Source: Eubacteriales bacterium (GTDB lineage: Bacteria > Bacillota > Clostridia > Lachnospirales > Lachnospiraceae). Taken from it: a stretch of 14,930 nt of DNA. Of this stretch, positions 13,503 through 14,930 are shown in pieces. Location: the NCBI GenBank assembly GCA_030536565.1, contig JAUNPT010000041.1, positions 1-14,930 of the forward strand, given 5' to 3'. The translations under genes were made by a program, and so were the position numbers. The notes beneath the pieces are model-generated. The model ran no database searches and was not told the DNA's origin. It saw only the letters and a list, made by a program, of their open reading frames with translations. Position 1 is the stretch's first letter. Every line of letters starts with the position of its first letter.

Positions 13503-14390
13503 TTACTCTGTTCTTGTTTTGCCCCAGAAGAATAATGCAACAGTTCCCGGGCCTGTATGGCTTCCTATGGTTGTTCCAACACTATAGATTTCAACTCTGC
13601 CATCAAGCTTGGGAAATGCTGCTTCTACCAAATCCGCAACAGCACGTGCGTCCTCATAACAGCCTGAATTGGAAATATAGCATTTACCATTGTAATCAAC
13701 TCCATTGTCAGCGTATTCAACCATTTTCTTTACAATCTCTTTAATAACTATCTTTTTTCCCCTGATTTTAAATCTTGGGATTAATCTTCCCTCATTATCC
13801 ATATTTAACAGAGGACATATATGTAATGCAGTTCCAAACCAGCCAGAGACCTTGGAGATACGCCCGCCCTTTACATAAAAGGTTAAATCTGTAGAAAAGA
13901 ACCAATGATTCATATTAAGCCGGTGTTCCAGCGCCCATTTGTACATATCCTCAATTCCCATTCCACTGTCTCTCAAATCTGCCAGTTTATCCATAAGAAG
14001 TCCATATCCTGAAGATGCTCCATAGGAATCTACGATAAATATTTTCCGCTCGGGGAATTGTTCTTTTAACTCCTCCATAGCTATATTGGCAGAATTAACC
14101 ACACCAGAAATTCCAGATGACAGGCATAAATGAAGAATATCCTTACCAGCTTCAAGAAAAGGAGTAAAATACTGAACAAACTCCTCTGCATTAATCTGAG
14201 AAGTCTTTGTGTCTGCTCCTGCTGCCATTCTGCGGTAAAATTCATCAAATGGCATCGACTGTCCACAGTCGTCCTTATACTCTTTTCCATCCATAAAATA
14301 GTGGAAACAGGCAAAGGCAATATCTCTTTCTTTAAAATGTTCAACTGTTAAATCCGCTGTTGAGCAGCAGCTTAAAATCATATTGTTCAT
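13503..14390 (-). CDS. DegV family fatty-acid-binding protein
   Basis: The 295-residue product belongs to the DegV family, two-domain proteins that bind a fatty acid and in some Gram-positives (FakB) present it to a fatty-acid kinase. Visible family features are the N-terminal strand MNNMILSCCSTADLTVEHF, the ligand-pocket motif TKTSQINAEEF (about residues 62-72), LCLSSGISGVVNSAN (about 88-102), IVDSYGASSGYGLL (about 122-135) and FYVKGGRISKVSGWFG (about 176-191). ATG 14390 is chosen because AAAAGGGG lies 5 nt upstream; the first ATG at 14426 abuts the preceding stop and has no ribosome site. The upstream PAS-protein gene ends only 36 nt before it in the same direction, so they are probably co-transcribed. 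Whether it serves a FakA kinase cannot be told from this window. Confidence 0.9.
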   Translation of the reverse strand: MNNMILSCCSTADLTVEHFKERDIAFACFHYFMDGKEYKDDCGQSMPFDEFYRRMAAGADTKTSQINAEEFVQYFTPFLEAGKDILHLCLSSGISGVVNSANIAMEELKEQFPERKIFIVDSYGASSGYGLLMDKLADLRDSGMGIEDMYKWALEHRLNMNHWFFSTDLTFYVKGGRISKVSGWFGTALHICPLLNMDNEGRLIPRFKIRGKKIVIKEIVKKMVEYADNGVDYNGKCYISNSGCYEDARAVADLVEAAFPKLDGRVEIYSVGTTIGSHTGPGTVALFFWGKTRTE

Positions 14391-14426
14391 ACTTTCCCCT
14401 TTTCTGTTTTTAAAATTATAGCTCAT

Positions 14427-14930
14427 TTACTCTAAATCCGTATATGTCATATATACCCTTATGAGTTCTTTATTTCGCTTTGCAACAGATGTATTAAGCC
14501 TGATTTTCTTATGTTCTCCTGATTTTATCTTAATTCTGCACACAGTACTTGCAAAATCCACTCCAGATTTTACAGCCTCTACCATATCTGCAACTGCTTT
14601 TCTATCTTCACTGTAAACAGTATCCATAAACCTTACATTTCTAAGCTCCACAGAATCCCTTGCATCATACCCCAGAAGTCTGAATAACTCATTATTAACA
14701 AACACTCTCCTTGAAATACCATTTCTGATTTCATGTATTCCAATGGCTGTAGGAATCATATTAAGGAAATGCAGCTGCCCTGAATAATCCGAAAGCTCCT
14801 GTTCCACATCGATAATAATCACTGTAGTTCTTTCCGGCCTTCCCTTAAGGTCATACATAAGCAGTGCAATAACTCTGCTCCAGCGATAGGTTCCATCTAT
14901 CATTTTAAGTCTTATGGTCACTTCTATACG
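14427..14930 (-). CDS. PAS-domain sensory protein, C-terminal end only (partial at window edge)
   Basis: The last 167 residues of a longer protein are present; the frame is open to the edge and a GTG at 14921 is internal to it, not a start. The first part (IRLKMIDGTYRWSRVIALLMYDLKGR) is the end of a PAS/PAC fold. After a linker (VEQELSDYSGQLHFLNMIP) comes a second PAS domain (about 95 residues: TAIGIHEIRNGISRRVFVNN, ELFRLLGYDARDSV, then MDTVYSEDRKAVADMVEAVK and a closing beta strand). The protein ends in PAS with no output domain after it, so any GGDEF, EAL or kinase domain would have to lie upstream, outside the window. It is followed directly by DegV. The ligand and the signal are unknown. 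Confidence 0.8.
   Translation of the reverse strand, partial: RIEVTIRLKMIDGTYRWSRVIALLMYDLKGRPERTTVIIIDVEQELSDYSGQLHFLNMIPTAIGIHEIRNGISRRVFVNNELFRLLGYDARDSVELRNVRFMDTVYSEDRKAVADMVEAVKSGVDFASTVCRIKIKSGEHKKIRLNTSVAKRNKELIRVYMTYTDLE

Noticed and set aside
14391..14426. DegV starting at 14426
   Set aside because: No ribosome site; AAAAGGGG fits the ATG at 14390.
1..14930. CRISPR array, tRNA, rRNA or known riboswitch
   Set aside because: No regularly spaced repeats, cloverleaf, rRNA stretch or recognisable aptamer was found on reading both strands.

Overview
The window looks like a chromosomal stretch from a motile, spore-forming, low-GC Bacillota, most likely a Lachnospiraceae gut commensal related to Lachnospira, Roseburia or Agathobacter. 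The evidence is a Lachnospiraceae-type flagellin ending in LLG, a csrA-like gene directly in front of it, CotF-type spore coat genes, AT-rich codon use, GGAGG ribosome sites and a kduD-type pectin/uronate gene. No rRNA, tRNA, CRISPR array, IS element or phage structural gene was seen.

Positions 1-5000 form a flagellar island. On the minus strand lie csrA-like (3929-4162), flagellin (2243-3817), a terminator, and a long family-2 glycosyltransferase with a C-terminal helical/TPR-like half (1-2119, running off the window) that is split by a single extra T. Upstream of csrA is a 193-residue FimB/RecV-type tyrosine recombinase (4265-4846) flanked by two inverted 24-bp sites that match at 22 positions (4223-4246 and 4960-4983). 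Just inside the right-hand site is a near-consensus sigma-D/sigma-28 promoter (TAAG-N15-CCGATAT, 4920-4945) that points away from the flagellin. Inverting the segment would place this promoter in front of csrA-flagellin. The right-hand site is also a strong terminator hairpin (13-bp stem plus T7), so in the orientation seen here the flagellar promoter is blocked at once. I read this as a self-contained flagellin phase switch captured OFF. The flagellin leader also carries CsrA-type GGA sites, one in a hexaloop hairpin and one on the Shine-Dalgarno sequence, which gives a second, translational layer of control.

Positions 5000-11000 are metabolic and transport genes: an aldo/keto reductase with a double [4Fe-4S] tail and a MATE exporter (plus strand, probable operon). 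Converging on them is a heterodimeric ABC exporter pair (minus strand, overlapping ATGA) with its own sigma-A promoter.

Positions 11000-14930 hold a CotF-like spore coat protein with a small helical partner, an AraC-family regulator broken by a one-base frameshift, and divergent kduD with a palindrome over its -10 box. They are followed by a DegV lipid-binding protein and the C-terminal end of a PAS-domain sensory protein that runs off the right edge.
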